The notes: a model not told the origin generated them from the letters alone. A DNA stretch of 64,000 nt from Phreatobacter oligotrophus (GCF_003046185.1 NZ_PZZL01000005.1:310001-374000), one strand, 5' to 3'; counted from the first letter of the stretch, positions 7,825-16,332 are shown. Numbers and translations are program-made.

Positions 7825-8589
7825 ATGACCTGGACGCTGGCGGGGGCATCCGGCGCGCGGCTCGCCATCCGGCCGACGCCATGGGACGCGCGCGCGCTGG
7901 GACGTCCGACCCTCGACATCACCGAGGCCTCCCTGGCGGGCGATGAGGGCGTCGCCGACGACACGGACGTCATCACCGCATTTCGCGACCTCTGCGAGGC
8001 GGAACAGGCGGGCCTCGTCACCGGCCGCCTTCCCGCCGAACGCCGCATCGCCATCGCCCGGCTCCAGGCCATCAGCTTCCGCTATGTCGAGACGGTACAG
8101 ACCCTGCGCTTTGCCAACCTCGCCCGCTTCGAGCCGCCCTGCCGGCCCGCGCCCTTGCGCCTCGCCGCCGCGGAGGACCATGCGGCCCTCCTCACCCAGG
8201 CCGCCGAGACCTTCCACTATGGCCGCTTCGCCGAGGACCCGGCCATCCCGCCCGAGGTGAACCGGCGCCGGCAGGTCGACTGGATGGAAGGGCTGCTCGC
8301 CGGCCGGGCCACCGTGCTCGTCACCGGCGCGTCCCCCCGGCCCGGCGCCTTCATGGCCTTCACCACCGCGGACGGCTCGGCCGACCTCGTGCTGGGCGGA
8401 ACCCAGCCGGACCAGGCCGTGCTCGCCCTGCCCTTCTGGACGGCGATCCTGCTTCATCTGAAAGAGCAGGGAATCCGCCGCGTCGACACGGTGGTCTCGG
8501 CCGCCAATATCGGCGTCGCCAACCTCTATGCGCGCCTCGGCTTCCAGCTGACTGGCACGCTGGTCGGCCTGCACCTCCACCGCCCCTAA
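7825..8589 (+). CDS. GNAT-family acetyltransferase
   Basis: This 254-residue protein resembles sugar-amine acetyltransferases of the WecD type. The C-terminal half (about 105-250) carries the GNAT fold. The late motif VSAANIGVANLYARLGF is the usual region that ends strand 6 and helix 4 of these enzymes. The N-terminal 100 residues are poorly conserved. It follows the glycosyltransferase with a 1-base gap, so the four genes are probably one operon. N-acetylation of the amino group introduced by the upstream aminotransferase is a reasonable role, but it is inferred. Confidence 0.8.
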   Translation: MTWTLAGASGARLAIRPTPWDARALGRPTLDITEASLAGDEGVADDTDVITAFRDLCEAEQAGLVTGRLPAERRIAIARLQAISFRYVETVQTLRFANLARFEPPCRPAPLRLAAAEDHAALLTQAAETFHYGRFAEDPAIPPEVNRRRQVDWMEGLLAGRATVLVTGASPRPGAFMAFTTADGSADLVLGGTQPDQAVLALPFWTAILLHLKEQGIRRVDTVVSAANIGVANLYARLGFQLTGTLVGLHLHRP

Positions 8590-8601
8590 CCAGCCACAAA
8601 C

Positions 8602-8625
8602 GAAACGGGCGCCCGAAGGCGCCCG
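8602..8625 (-). terminator. Terminator between convergent sugar cassette and OmpA-like gene
   Basis: A perfect 8-bp stem (8606-8613 with 8618-8625) with a CGAA/TTCG tetraloop. On the minus strand it is followed by TTTCGTTTG, so it best serves the leftward OmpA-like gene ending at 8650. Without a T-run it may still act weakly rightward. Confidence 0.7.
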
Positions 8626-8649
8626 CTCGCATCTCTCAGGCCGGCAGCT

Positions 8650-11208
8650 TTACTGCGGCGCCTGGGTGTTCTGCTGGTTGAGAAGGTCGGTGATCCGGCG
8701 CAGCGTCACGCGGCGGTTCTCCGCCGAGGGCCCCTGCGTCTGCACCTTGAGGTTCTGCTCGCCATAGCCCTGGGTCGTCAGGTTCTCCGGCGGGATGTTG
8801 TAGGTCTGCGTCAGCGCCGTCGCGATGGACTGGGCGCGCCGGTCCGACAGCGACAGGTTGTCGACGTCATTGCCCACCGCATCCGTGTGGCCCTCGATGA
8901 GGAAGACCTCGTTGGGATTGGCCGTGATCGCCCGGCCCAGCGCCGCCGCGATCGTGTCGAGGCGACGGACCTGGTCCGGCTTGATCTCCCACGACCCCGT
9001 ATCGAAGGTGATCGTGTTGACGTCGACGCTGCGGGTATAGGCGCGGACCGTCGGGCTGTAGCGCACCTCGTCGAGTGTGTAGCGGCGCGGCGGACGCTGC
9101 ACCAGCGGCGCGCTCAGCGCCTCGTAGATCACCTCCGGCGATGCCTCATCGGCGTCGACGATGTAGCGGTTGCGCGGGAACGAATATTCCGGCGGCGGCA
9201 GCTCGATGATCTGCTCCTCGAAGGTCCGCGGGCGCGGCCGGAACGAGTTGTCAATCAGGATCACCTCGCGCCCGTCGGGATAGCGGCGGATGCGGCGCAC
9301 CAGTTCGCCACTCTCGTCGGTGACGGTGATGACACGCACGCCGTCCGGCCGGTCATAGATCGAGACCATCTCGTTGCCACGACGCTCGGTGCGGAAATTG
9401 CCGCCGAGCTCGCGGAAGCGCGCCGTCTCGTCGTGACGGATGAAGGTGCCCTCGCCGTCCCGGATGATGGTGCGGCCTGGCTCGTGGATGACGGTGACGC
9501 CGTCCTGGGTGAACTCGCGGCGGCTGTCGCGGATCTCGTCGACCCGCTCGGCGCGCGCGCCCCGGCTCAGCATGAAGCCGCCGACAAGGCCAGCGCCGAT
9601 GCCGATGGCGGCGGCACCCGCGGGGCCGATGCGCGAGCCGCGACGCTGCTCGGGCGGACCCTGGCGCGGCGGCTGGCCGGCGAAACCACCGGGAACGCCC
9701 ACGCCGGGCTGACCGGGCTGGCCCTGGAAGCCGCCGGGAGCCCCGGGCCCGCCGGGCCGCTGCTGGCCGAAGCCCTGGCCCGGAGGCAGCGCCGGAGACT
9801 GGGCGGGACCGCCGGTCTGCGGCTGGTTGGGAAGACCGGGCGGCTGGGCCGGGCCGCCGATCTGCGGCTGCCCTGGCTGGCCGGGAACGACACCCGGCGG
9901 ACGCTGTCCGATGGGCGGCTGGCCGGTCGGGGGCTGCTGGGCGCCACCGGTCTGCGGCTGGCCCGGCTGACCGGGAACGACGCCCGGCGGACGCTGTCCG
10001 ATGGGCGGCTGGCCGGTCGGGGGCTGCTGGGCGCCACCGGTCTGCGGCTGGCCCGGAACGACTCCCGGCGGACGCTGGCCGATGGGCGGCTGGCCGGTCG
10101 GGGGCTGCTGCGCCCCACCGGTCTGCGGCTGGCCGGGAACGACACCGGGCGGGCGCTGGCCGATCGGCGGCTGGCCGGTCGGGGGCTGCTGCGCCCCACC
10201 GGTCTGCGGCTGGCCGGGAACGACACCGGGCGGGCGCTGGCCGATCGGCGGCTGGCCGGCCGGGGGCTGCTGCGCGCCACCGGTCTGCGGCTGGCCCGGC
10301 TGGCCGGGAATGACGCCCGGCGGGCGCTGGCCGATCGGCGGCTGGCCGGTCGGGGGCTGCTGAGCGCCGCCGGTCTGCGGCTGGCCGGGAACGACGCCCG
10401 GCGGACGCTGGCCGATGGGCGGCTGGCCGGCCGGAGGCTGCTGGGAACCGCCGGTCTGCGGAACCGCGCCGGGACGCTGCACAGGCGGCTGCGCCGTCTG
10501 GCCGGGCGGGTTCCCGCCGAAGGGCGGGCGGCCGTCCTGCGGCCGGATGGCGCCAGGCGTCGGACGCTGCCCGTCACCCGAGGCCGCGGGCGGCGTGACA
10601 CGGTTCGGCTGAGGCTGTCCAAGGCCGGGACGCGGGGCCTGGCCGGCGCCGGGCTGCTGACCCTGGCCGGGCGGCTGCCCGGTGAAGCCCGGGCTGCGCG
10701 GCGGCTGCGCGCCGGAGGGCGGGTTCACCCGCGGCGGGGTCGGCTGCGTGGGCTGGGCGATGGGCGGCGCGGTCCGCTGGGGCTGCTGCGACTGAACCGG
10801 CGGCGCAATGCGCTGCTGCTGCGGCGGCTGCTGGACCGGAGGGCGCTGCTGGATGGGCGGTGCCTGCCGCTCCGGCTGGACCTGGCGCTGGGGCTGCTGG
10901 ACCGGCGCAACGGGCGGGCGCGGCTGCTGGACCTGACCTCCGCCACCGCCACCGAAGCCACCCTGGGGGGGACGGGGCTGCTGCACCTGCCCGCCACCGG
11001 GAGCACCCCCGCCGGGCGCCCGGCCCTCGGGCGGACGGCCCTGCTGGCCCTGCCCGCCCGGCCGCTGCTGGCGCGGATCGCGCTCCTGCTGCGGGTTGAG
11101 CTGCGCCACCTCAAGCCGCCCCGACGGCAAGGTCTCGGCAAGGCCGGGAGCCATGGCGAGCACCGGCAGGATGGTGCCGGCGAGCAGGGCGCGTTTCAGG
11201 GCGTTCAT
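8650..11208 (-). CDS. OmpA-family envelope protein with long Pro/Gln/Gly repeat region
   Basis: This is an 852-residue secreted protein. Residues 1-25 form a signal peptide ending near LAETLP. A low-complexity Pro/Gln/Gly/Arg region spans about 35-500 and includes seven tandem 27-30-residue repeats (about 250-450). A glycine-rich hydrophobic segment (GAAAIGIGAGLVGGFM, about 535-550) follows, then a charged region. The C-terminal OmpA/MotB peptidoglycan-binding domain (about 740-845) contains the motif EGHTDAVGNDVDN and LSDRRAQSI. This type of domain holds the envelope to peptidoglycan. The repeat region could span the periplasm or cell wall. It is a single-gene unit with its own terminator. 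Antisense reading of the repeat creates a very long artificial open frame. Confidence 0.9.
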   Translation of the reverse strand: MNALKRALLAGTILPVLAMAPGLAETLPSGRLEVAQLNPQQERDPRQQRPGGQGQQGRPPEGRAPGGGAPGGGQVQQPRPPQGGFGGGGGGQVQQPRPPVAPVQQPQRQVQPERQAPPIQQRPPVQQPPQQQRIAPPVQSQQPQRTAPPIAQPTQPTPPRVNPPSGAQPPRSPGFTGQPPGQGQQPGAGQAPRPGLGQPQPNRVTPPAASGDGQRPTPGAIRPQDGRPPFGGNPPGQTAQPPVQRPGAVPQTGGSQQPPAGQPPIGQRPPGVVPGQPQTGGAQQPPTGQPPIGQRPPGVIPGQPGQPQTGGAQQPPAGQPPIGQRPPGVVPGQPQTGGAQQPPTGQPPIGQRPPGVVPGQPQTGGAQQPPTGQPPIGQRPPGVVPGQPQTGGAQQPPTGQPPIGQRPPGVVPGQPGQPQTGGAQQPPTGQPPIGQRPPGVVPGQPGQPQIGGPAQPPGLPNQPQTGGPAQSPALPPGQGFGQQRPGGPGAPGGFQGQPGQPGVGVPGGFAGQPPRQGPPEQRRGSRIGPAGAAAIGIGAGLVGGFMLSRGARAERVDEIRDSRREFTQDGVTVIHEPGRTIIRDGEGTFIRHDETARFRELGGNFRTERRGNEMVSIYDRPDGVRVITVTDESGELVRRIRRYPDGREVILIDNSFRPRPRTFEEQIIELPPPEYSFPRNRYIVDADEASPEVIYEALSAPLVQRPPRRYTLDEVRYSPTVRAYTRSVDVNTITFDTGSWEIKPDQVRRLDTIAAALGRAITANPNEVFLIEGHTDAVGNDVDNLSLSDRRAQSIATALTQTYNIPPENLTTQGYGEQNLKVQTQGPSAENRRVTLRRITDLLNQQNTQAPQ
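9865..10458 (-). repeat. Seven tandem 81/90-bp repeats inside the OmpA-like gene
   Basis: Seven units encode QTGGAQQPPTGQPPIGQ-RPPGVVPGQP-type repeats of 27 residues. Units 2, 6 and 7 have an extra GQP (30 residues). The total of 594 bp equals 4 x 81 + 3 x 90. Units are nearly identical at DNA level, so copy number could change by slippage or recombination. Degenerate copies follow on the C-terminal side. Confidence 0.93.
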
Positions 11209-11364
11209 CGGTCACTCCACGGAATCAGCGGCGGCCCGAAAGCCGACAGGCCTCCATGGCAACCGCAAATGACGGCACAATCGCGACGCTCGCGAGGGAA
11301 CGGCGCGGCATTTGGCTTAAACGCCGTTCATCTGCCGCCGTTCCCGACTACCGTCGCCCGGCCG

Positions 11365-12354
11365 TCACAAGGGCTTCTTCAGCCACTTTCCGATGACGCC
11401 GACAATGCCCTCGCGGAACACGAGCACGCAGACCACGAAGATCACGCCCTGAACGATCGTCACCCATGCGCCGAGGCCGGCGAGGAAGTTCTGCATGGAG
11501 ATGATGACGGCCGCCCCGACGATGGGGCCGAAGACCGTGCCCATGCCGCCGACCAGCGTCATCAGCACCACCTCGCCGGACATGCTCCAGTGCACGTCGG
11601 TGAGCGAGGCGAGTTGCACCGCCACCGCCTTGGTGGCGCCGGCAAGGCCCGCCAGCGAGGCCGAGAGCACGAAGACCGCCAGCTTGTACTGGTTCACCCG
11701 GTAGCCGAGCGAGACGGCGCGCGCCTCGTTGTCACGGATCGCCTTCAACACCTGGCCGAAGGGCGAGTGGATGATGCGGTAGATGAGCAGGATGCCGGCC
11801 ATGAAGATGGCGGCGACGAGGTAATAGGTGACGGTGTCGTTGGAGAGCGGCAGCACGCCGAAGATGGCGTTGCGCGGCACGGCCTGGATGCCGTCCTCAC
11901 CGCCGGTGAAGCGCGGCGTCTGCAGCGAGAAGAAGTAGACCATCTGGGCCAGCGCCAGGGTGATCATGGCGAAGTAGATGCCCTGGCGGCGGATGGCGAG
12001 CGAGCCGAAGGCCAGACCCAGGATGGCGCCGGAGGCGGTGCCGAGAAGGATCGAGGCCTCGGGCGTCAGGCCCCAGTGCTTGGCGGTGTAGGCCGAGACA
12101 TAGGAGGCGAAGCCGAAATAGGCGGCATGGCCGAAGGACAGCAGGCCGCCATAGCCGAGCATGAGGTTGAAGGCGCAGGCGAAGAGCGCGAAGCACAGCA
12201 CCTTCATCAGGAAGAACGGATAGCCGATCACCGGGATGAAGGGCAGCACGACCAGAAGCGCCGCCAGCACGATGAACAGGGTGCGATGCAGCGCCGAGTG
12301 GTCGGCAGCCTCGGACGGGCTGGCAGGCGCCGCGGCGATGGAGATCTCGGCCAT
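11365..12354 (-). CDS. livM: Branched-chain/amide-type ABC transporter permease LivM
   Basis: This 329-residue inner-membrane protein has about 9-10 hydrophobic segments and the LivM signature GYGGLLSFGHAAYFG. The C-terminal FREGIVG region is typical. It forms the channel with LivH. The start at 12354 overlaps the livH stop (TGATG), which indicates translational coupling, and gives the expected family length. The much longer open frame upstream is not used. It is the last gene of the operon livG-livF-SBP-livH-livM. The exact substrate (branched-chain amino acids, amides, urea or aromatic acids) cannot be told from the permease. Confidence 0.93.
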   Translation of the reverse strand: MAEISIAAAPASPSEAADHSALHRTLFIVLAALLVVLPFIPVIGYPFFLMKVLCFALFACAFNLMLGYGGLLSFGHAAYFGFASYVSAYTAKHWGLTPEASILLGTASGAILGLAFGSLAIRRQGIYFAMITLALAQMVYFFSLQTPRFTGGEDGIQAVPRNAIFGVLPLSNDTVTYYLVAAIFMAGILLIYRIIHSPFGQVLKAIRDNEARAVSLGYRVNQYKLAVFVLSASLAGLAGATKAVAVQLASLTDVHWSMSGEVVLMTLVGGMGTVFGPIVGAAVIISMQNFLAGLGAWVTIVQGVIFVVCVLVFREGIVGVIGKWLKKPL

Positions 12355-13241
12355 CAGGCGGCCCTCCCGAACAGGCCCGCCGGCTTCACGAGAAGCACGA
12401 TGGCCATGATGATGAAGATGACGGTGGCGGAGGCTTCCGGATAGAAGACCTTGGTCAGGCCTTCGATCAGGCCGAGGCCGAAGCCGGTGACGATGGCGCC
12501 CATGATCGAGCCCATGCCGCCGATGACCACCACCGCGAAGACGACGATGATGAGGTCGGCGCCCATGTTGGGGTTCACCGAATAGATCGGGGCCGCCAGC
12601 ACGCCCGCGAAGGCGGCAAGGCCGACGCCGAAGCCGTAGGTCAGCGTGATCAGCAGCGGCACGTTGATGCCGAAGGCCTGGGTCAGCGTCGGGTTTTCGG
12701 TGGCGGCGCGCAGATAGGCGCCGAGCCGCGTCTTCTCGATGACGAACCAGGTGGCAAGGCAGACGACCAGCGAGGCGACGACCACCCAGGCGCGATAGTT
12801 CGGCAGGAACATGAAGCCGAGGTTCTGGCCGCCGCGCAGCTCGGCCGGGATCTGGTAGGGCAGGCCCGACGAGCCGAACTGGTTGCGGAACAGGCCCTGG
12901 ATGATGAGGGCAAGGCCGAAGGTCAGCAGCAGGCCGTAGAGATGATCGAGATGATAGAGGCGTTTGAGCAGCGTCCGCTCGATGATGACGCCCGTCACGC
13001 CGGCGACGATGGGCGCCAGCAGCAGCGCTGGCCAGTAGCCGATGCCCACCCAGTTGAGCAGCATCCAGGCGATGAAGGCGCCCATCATGTACTGGGCGCC
13101 GTGGGTGAAGTTGATGATGTTCAAGAGGCCGAAGATCACCGCGAGCCCGAGGCTCAGGATGGCGTAGAAGGACCCGTTGATCAGGCCGAGCAGAAGCTGG
13201 CCGAACAGGGCTTGCGGCGGAATGCCGAGAAGCTCGAACAT
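12354..13241 (-). CDS. livH: Branched-chain/amide-type ABC transporter permease LivH
   Basis: This 295-residue permease has about 8 membrane segments. It shows the LivH landmarks NGSFYAILSLGLAVIFG and NIINFTHGAQYMMGA near the N-terminus and GGMGSIMGAIVTG towards the C-terminus. It pairs with LivM. It lies after the substrate-binding protein gene with a strong hairpin between them (13282-13309), so its message level may be lower than that of the binding protein. The stop overlaps the livM start by one base. Confidence 0.94.
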   Translation of the reverse strand: MFELLGIPPQALFGQLLLGLINGSFYAILSLGLAVIFGLLNIINFTHGAQYMMGAFIAWMLLNWVGIGYWPALLLAPIVAGVTGVIIERTLLKRLYHLDHLYGLLLTFGLALIIQGLFRNQFGSSGLPYQIPAELRGGQNLGFMFLPNYRAWVVVASLVVCLATWFVIEKTRLGAYLRAATENPTLTQAFGINVPLLITLTYGFGVGLAAFAGVLAAPIYSVNPNMGADLIIVVFAVVVIGGMGSIMGAIVTGFGLGLIEGLTKVFYPEASATVIFIIMAIVLLVKPAGLFGRAA

Positions 13242-13281
13242 CGATGCGAACCTGGCTAAGGCGGACCTTGCTGAAGGATGA

Positions 13282-13309
13282 GGGGAAGCGCCGCGGACGG
13301 CGCCTCCCC
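13282..13309 (-). other. Intra-operon hairpin between binding-protein and livH genes
   Basis: Two 12-nt arms (13282-13293 and 13298-13309) pair with one mismatch around a 4-nt loop. No T-run follows on the minus strand, so it looks like an mRNA-stabilising or processing element rather than a terminator. Confidence 0.6.
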
Positions 13310-13316
13310 GAATGTC

Positions 13317-14540
13317 TTAGGCGCGGACCAGCGAGCAGCCGCCGGCGTTGAGCGGCCGGAAGGCCTCCTCGCCCGGGATCGTGGCGATCAGCTTGTAGTA
13401 GTCCCACGGGCCCTTCGACTCCGACGGCTTCTTCACCTCGAAGAGATAGGCCGGATGGATCTTGCGGCCGTCCTGGCGAATGGTGCCCTGGCCGAACAGC
13501 GGATCGTCGGTGCCGTTGGCCTTCATCCAGGCCATGACCTGGGCCGGGTCCTTGCTCTTCGTGGCGGCGACGGCCTTGAGGTAGTGCAGCGTCGAGGAAT
13601 AGACGCCGGCCTGGACCATGGTGGGCATGAAGCCGTTGCGCTGCGCGCCGAAGCGACGCGACCAGGCGCGGGTGTTGTCGTTGAGATCCCAGTAGAAGGT
13701 CTCGGTCAGCACCAGGCCCTGCGCCGTCTGCAGGCCGAGGGCGTGCACGTCGACGACGAAGACGAGGAGGCCGGCGAGCTTCTGGCCGCCTGCCGTGATG
13801 CCGAACTCGGCCGCCTGCTTGATCGAGTTGACGGTGTCGCCGCCGGCATTGGCGAGGCCGATGACCTTGGCGCGCGAGGCCTGGGCCTGCAGCAGGAAGG
13901 ACGAGAAGTCCGTGCCCGGGAAGGGCGTGCGCACGCCGCCGAGGACGCGGCCGCCGGCGCGCTGCACCACGGCGGTGGTGTCACGCTCCAGCGCATGGCC
14001 GAAGGCATAGTCGGCGGTGAGGAAGAACCAGGTGTCGCCACCGGCCTTCACCATGGCGCCGCCGGTGCCCTGCGACAGCATGTAGGTGTCGTAGGTCCAG
14101 TGGATCGTGTTGGGCGAGCACTGGGCACCGGTGAGGTCCGAGGTCGCCGAGCCCGAGTTCAGGTGGATGCGGTTCTTCTCGCGGGTGATCTGGTTGATGG
14201 CGAGACCGACCGAGGAGGTCGGCACGTCGGTGATCACGTCGACCGCGTCGTTGTCGTACCACTGGCGGGCGATGTTGGCGCCGACGTCCGGCTTGTTCTG
14301 GTGGTCGGCCGAGACGATCTGCACGTTGATGCCGTTGGCGGCGGCGCGGAAGTCCTCGACGGCCATGCGGGCGGCGATGACCGAACCCTCGCCGGTGAGG
14401 TCGGCATAGAGACCGGAGCGGTCATTCAGCACGCCGATCTTGACGTTGATGGGCTGCTGGGCCTGGGCCATCGACCGGGCGGTGAAGGCGGTGGCGGCGG
14501 CGCCGGCCATGAGCGAGCGGCGATTCATGCGGAAGGTCAT
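13317..14540 (-). CDS. Liv-type periplasmic substrate-binding protein
   Basis: This 407-residue type I periplasmic binding protein is of the LivJ/amide family. It has a Tat-like signal (MNRRSLMAGAAATAF) with twin arginines, followed by AQAQQP as the likely cleavage region. The mature protein starts with the family strand VKIGVLNDRSGLYADLTGEG, which lines the ligand cleft. The ATG at 14540 has a GGAGGAGAC ribosome site, and an upstream in-frame start lacks one. It sits between livF and livH in the operon. The family also includes aromatic-acid and amide binders, so the ligand is open. Confidence 0.92.
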   Translation of the reverse strand: MTFRMNRRSLMAGAAATAFTARSMAQAQQPINVKIGVLNDRSGLYADLTGEGSVIAARMAVEDFRAAANGINVQIVSADHQNKPDVGANIARQWYDNDAVDVITDVPTSSVGLAINQITREKNRIHLNSGSATSDLTGAQCSPNTIHWTYDTYMLSQGTGGAMVKAGGDTWFFLTADYAFGHALERDTTAVVQRAGGRVLGGVRTPFPGTDFSSFLLQAQASRAKVIGLANAGGDTVNSIKQAAEFGITAGGQKLAGLLVFVVDVHALGLQTAQGLVLTETFYWDLNDNTRAWSRRFGAQRNGFMPTMVQAGVYSSTLHYLKAVAATKSKDPAQVMAWMKANGTDDPLFGQGTIRQDGRKIHPAYLFEVKKPSESKGPWDYYKLIATIPGEEAFRPLNAGGCSLVRA

Positions 14541-14593
14541 GGTCGTCTCCTCCAGAGAGAACAGATGGGTCGGTTGTTCTTGTTGTTGCGGGC

Positions 14594-15337
14594 TCACACG
14601 CCGAGATGGGCGTGCAGCTTGTCGATGTTCTGGTCGAGCGCGTCATTGGGGATCATGTCGACGACACGTCCCTGCTCGACCAGATAGTGGCGGTCGGCGA
14701 CCGTCTGGGCGAAGCGGAAGTTCTGCTCCACCAGGATGATGGTGTAGCCCTCGCGCTTCAAGCGGGCGATCGTCCGGCCGATCTGCTCGATGATGACGGG
14801 GGCGAGGCCCTCGGTCGGCTCGTCGAGCAGCAGGAACTTGGCGCCGGTGCGCAGGATGCGGGCGATGGAGAGCATCTGCTGCTCGCCGCCGGACAGCTTG
14901 GTGCCCTGGCTGTTCAGCCGCTCCTTGATGTTGGGGAAGAGCTCGAAGATCTGATCGACGCTCATGCCGCCGGGGCGCACCTGCGGCGGCAGCATCAGGT
15001 TCTCTTCCACCGACAGCGAGGCGAAGATGCCGCGCTCCTCCGGCACATAGCCGATGCCGAGCTTGGCGATGGCCCGCGACGACATGCCGATGGTCTCGCC
15101 GCCCTCGAAGGTGATGGAGCCCGTCCGCTTGCTGATGATGCCGATGATCGACTTCAGCGTCGTGGTCTTGCCGGCGCCGTTGCGGCCGAGCAGGGTCACG
15201 ACCTCGCCCTCGGCGACGTCGAGGCTCATGCCGTGCAGCACGTGGGACTCGCCGTACCACGCATTGAGGTCACGCACGGACAGCATGGGGCGGGCGGCCG
15301 TGGTGGCGGCGGGCGTTGCGAGGGCAGCGTCAGCCAT
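14594..15337 (-). CDS. livF: Liv-type ABC transporter ATPase LivF
   Basis: This 247-residue ATPase has the Walker A motif GRNGAGKTT (51-59), the ABC signature LSGGE (148-152), Walker B LLLDEP (169-174) and the late VEQN H-loop region characteristic of LivF. It has no membrane segments and would couple ATP hydrolysis to the LivHM channel. The start overlaps the end of livG by 8 bases, which points to translational coupling. The N-terminal 18 Ala/Thr-rich residues are an extension over typical LivF. Confidence 0.95.
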   Translation of the reverse strand: MADAALATPAATTAARPMLSVRDLNAWYGESHVLHGMSLDVAEGEVVTLLGRNGAGKTTTLKSIIGIISKRTGSITFEGGETIGMSSRAIAKLGIGYVPEERGIFASLSVEENLMLPPQVRPGGMSVDQIFELFPNIKERLNSQGTKLSGGEQQMLSIARILRTGAKFLLLDEPTEGLAPVIIEQIGRTIARLKREGYTIILVEQNFRFAQTVADRHYLVEQGRVVDMIPNDALDQNIDKLHAHLGV

Positions 15338-16127
15338 GACCGGCTCCGATATAGGCTTCGATCACGCGCGGATCCTTCGACACGGTGGCATAGTCACCTT
15401 CCGCCAGCACCTTGCCGCGGGCGAGCACCGTGATGCGGTCGGAGAGCGAGGCGACGACCGAGAGATTGTGCTCGACCATGAGGATGGTGCGGTTCGCCGA
15501 GACGCGGCGGATCAGTTCGGCGATGCGGTCGACGTCCTCGTGGCCCATGCCGGCCATGGGCTCGTCGAGCAGCATCATTTCCGGATCGAGCGCCAGCGTC
15601 GTCGCGATCTCGAGCGCCCGCTTGCGGCCATAGGAGAGCTCGACCGCCTGGTGGCGGACGAAGTCCTTGAGGCCCACGGCCTCGACGAGCCGCTCGGCCT
15701 CGGCATCCAGCGAGGACAGGACGCTTTCGGAGGTCCAGAAATCGAAATTGTCACCGCGCTTGCGCTGCAGGGCGATGCGGACGTTCTCCAGCACGCTCAT
15801 ATGCGGGAAGACGGCCGAGATCTGGAAGGACCGCACGAGGCCGAGGCGGGCAATGTCCGCCGGCTTGGTGCGGGTGATGTCCTGCCCCTTGTAGGTGATC
15901 GTCCCCCGCGTCGGGATGAGGAACTTGGTCAGCAGGTTGAAGCAGGTCGTCTTGCCGGCCCCGTTCGGACCGATCAGCGCGTGGATGCTCCCCCGGCGCA
16001 CGTCCAGGTCCACCTCGCTGACAGCCGTGAAGCCTTTGAAATCCTTCGTCAGACCACGGGTCTGGAGGATGATCTCGTCGGTCGTTCCCACCATGCACTC
16101 TGTTCTTTTGCCGTGCGTTGGCGGCAT
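15330..16127 (-). CDS. livG: Liv-type ABC transporter ATPase LivG
   Basis: This ATPase is up to 265 residues long. It has Walker A GPNGAGKTT, the LivG-type signature LSYGRKRALE in place of LSGGQ, Walker B MMLLDEPMAG and the VEHNLSVV region, all LivG hallmarks. It is the first gene of the operon. Two starts are possible: ATG at 16127 or ATG at 16094 (254 residues, start MVGTTDEII), which is closer to the family start. Neither has a clear ribosome site. A 13-bp palindrome (16179-16191) lies upstream and may be an operator. Confidence 0.93.
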   Translation of the reverse strand: MPPTHGKRTECMVGTTDEIILQTRGLTKDFKGFTAVSEVDLDVRRGSIHALIGPNGAGKTTCFNLLTKFLIPTRGTITYKGQDITRTKPADIARLGLVRSFQISAVFPHMSVLENVRIALQRKRGDNFDFWTSESVLSSLDAEAERLVEAVGLKDFVRHQAVELSYGRKRALEIATTLALDPEMMLLDEPMAGMGHEDVDRIAELIRRVSANRTILMVEHNLSVVASLSDRITVLARGKVLAEGDYATVSKDPRVIEAYIGAGHG

Positions 16128-16178
16128 TGCTGCATGGCGCAGTCAGCATAGTCAATCGAAAACCTGACTGGCACGTCA

Positions 16179-16191
16179 TGTCCTTAGGACA
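16179..16191. promoter_or_regulatory. Perfect 13-bp palindrome upstream of livG
   Basis: TGTCCTTAGGACA is a perfect palindrome around one central base. It lies 52-85 bases upstream of the livG starts and about 75 bases from the Irr-type box of the divergent gene. It could be an operator for the liv operon; the regulator is unknown. Confidence 0.35.
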
Positions 16192-16264
16192 GAGGGTGCG
16201 GCCTGTCGGCGCATATGCGCGCACCGGCTGCGCGTGCTCCACCCCTGCGCTTCTTGCCAATACA

Positions 16265-16279
16265 TTAGAATGATTCTAA
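16265..16279. promoter_or_regulatory. Irr/ICE-type iron-control box
   Basis: TTAGAATGATTCTAA is a perfect 15-bp palindrome that matches the core of the Rhizobiales iron control element (TTTAGAA-N3-TTCTAAA) bound by the haem-responsive regulator Irr. It is AT-rich in GC-rich surroundings and lies 54 bases before the cytochrome b561 start, a position suited to promoter control. Confidence 0.7.
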
Positions 16280-16332
16280 GAGAACCATGTCGCGCGCCCC
16301 CGGCCGACTCCAGTCCATCCGAGGGCCTCGCC

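Noticed and set aside
8887-12444. Very long open frame (about 1185 codons) antisense to the OmpA-like gene and livM
   Set aside because: It arises from GC-rich codon bias and the repeat region. The opposite strand carries a protein with a signal peptide and an OmpA domain, then a clear LivM.
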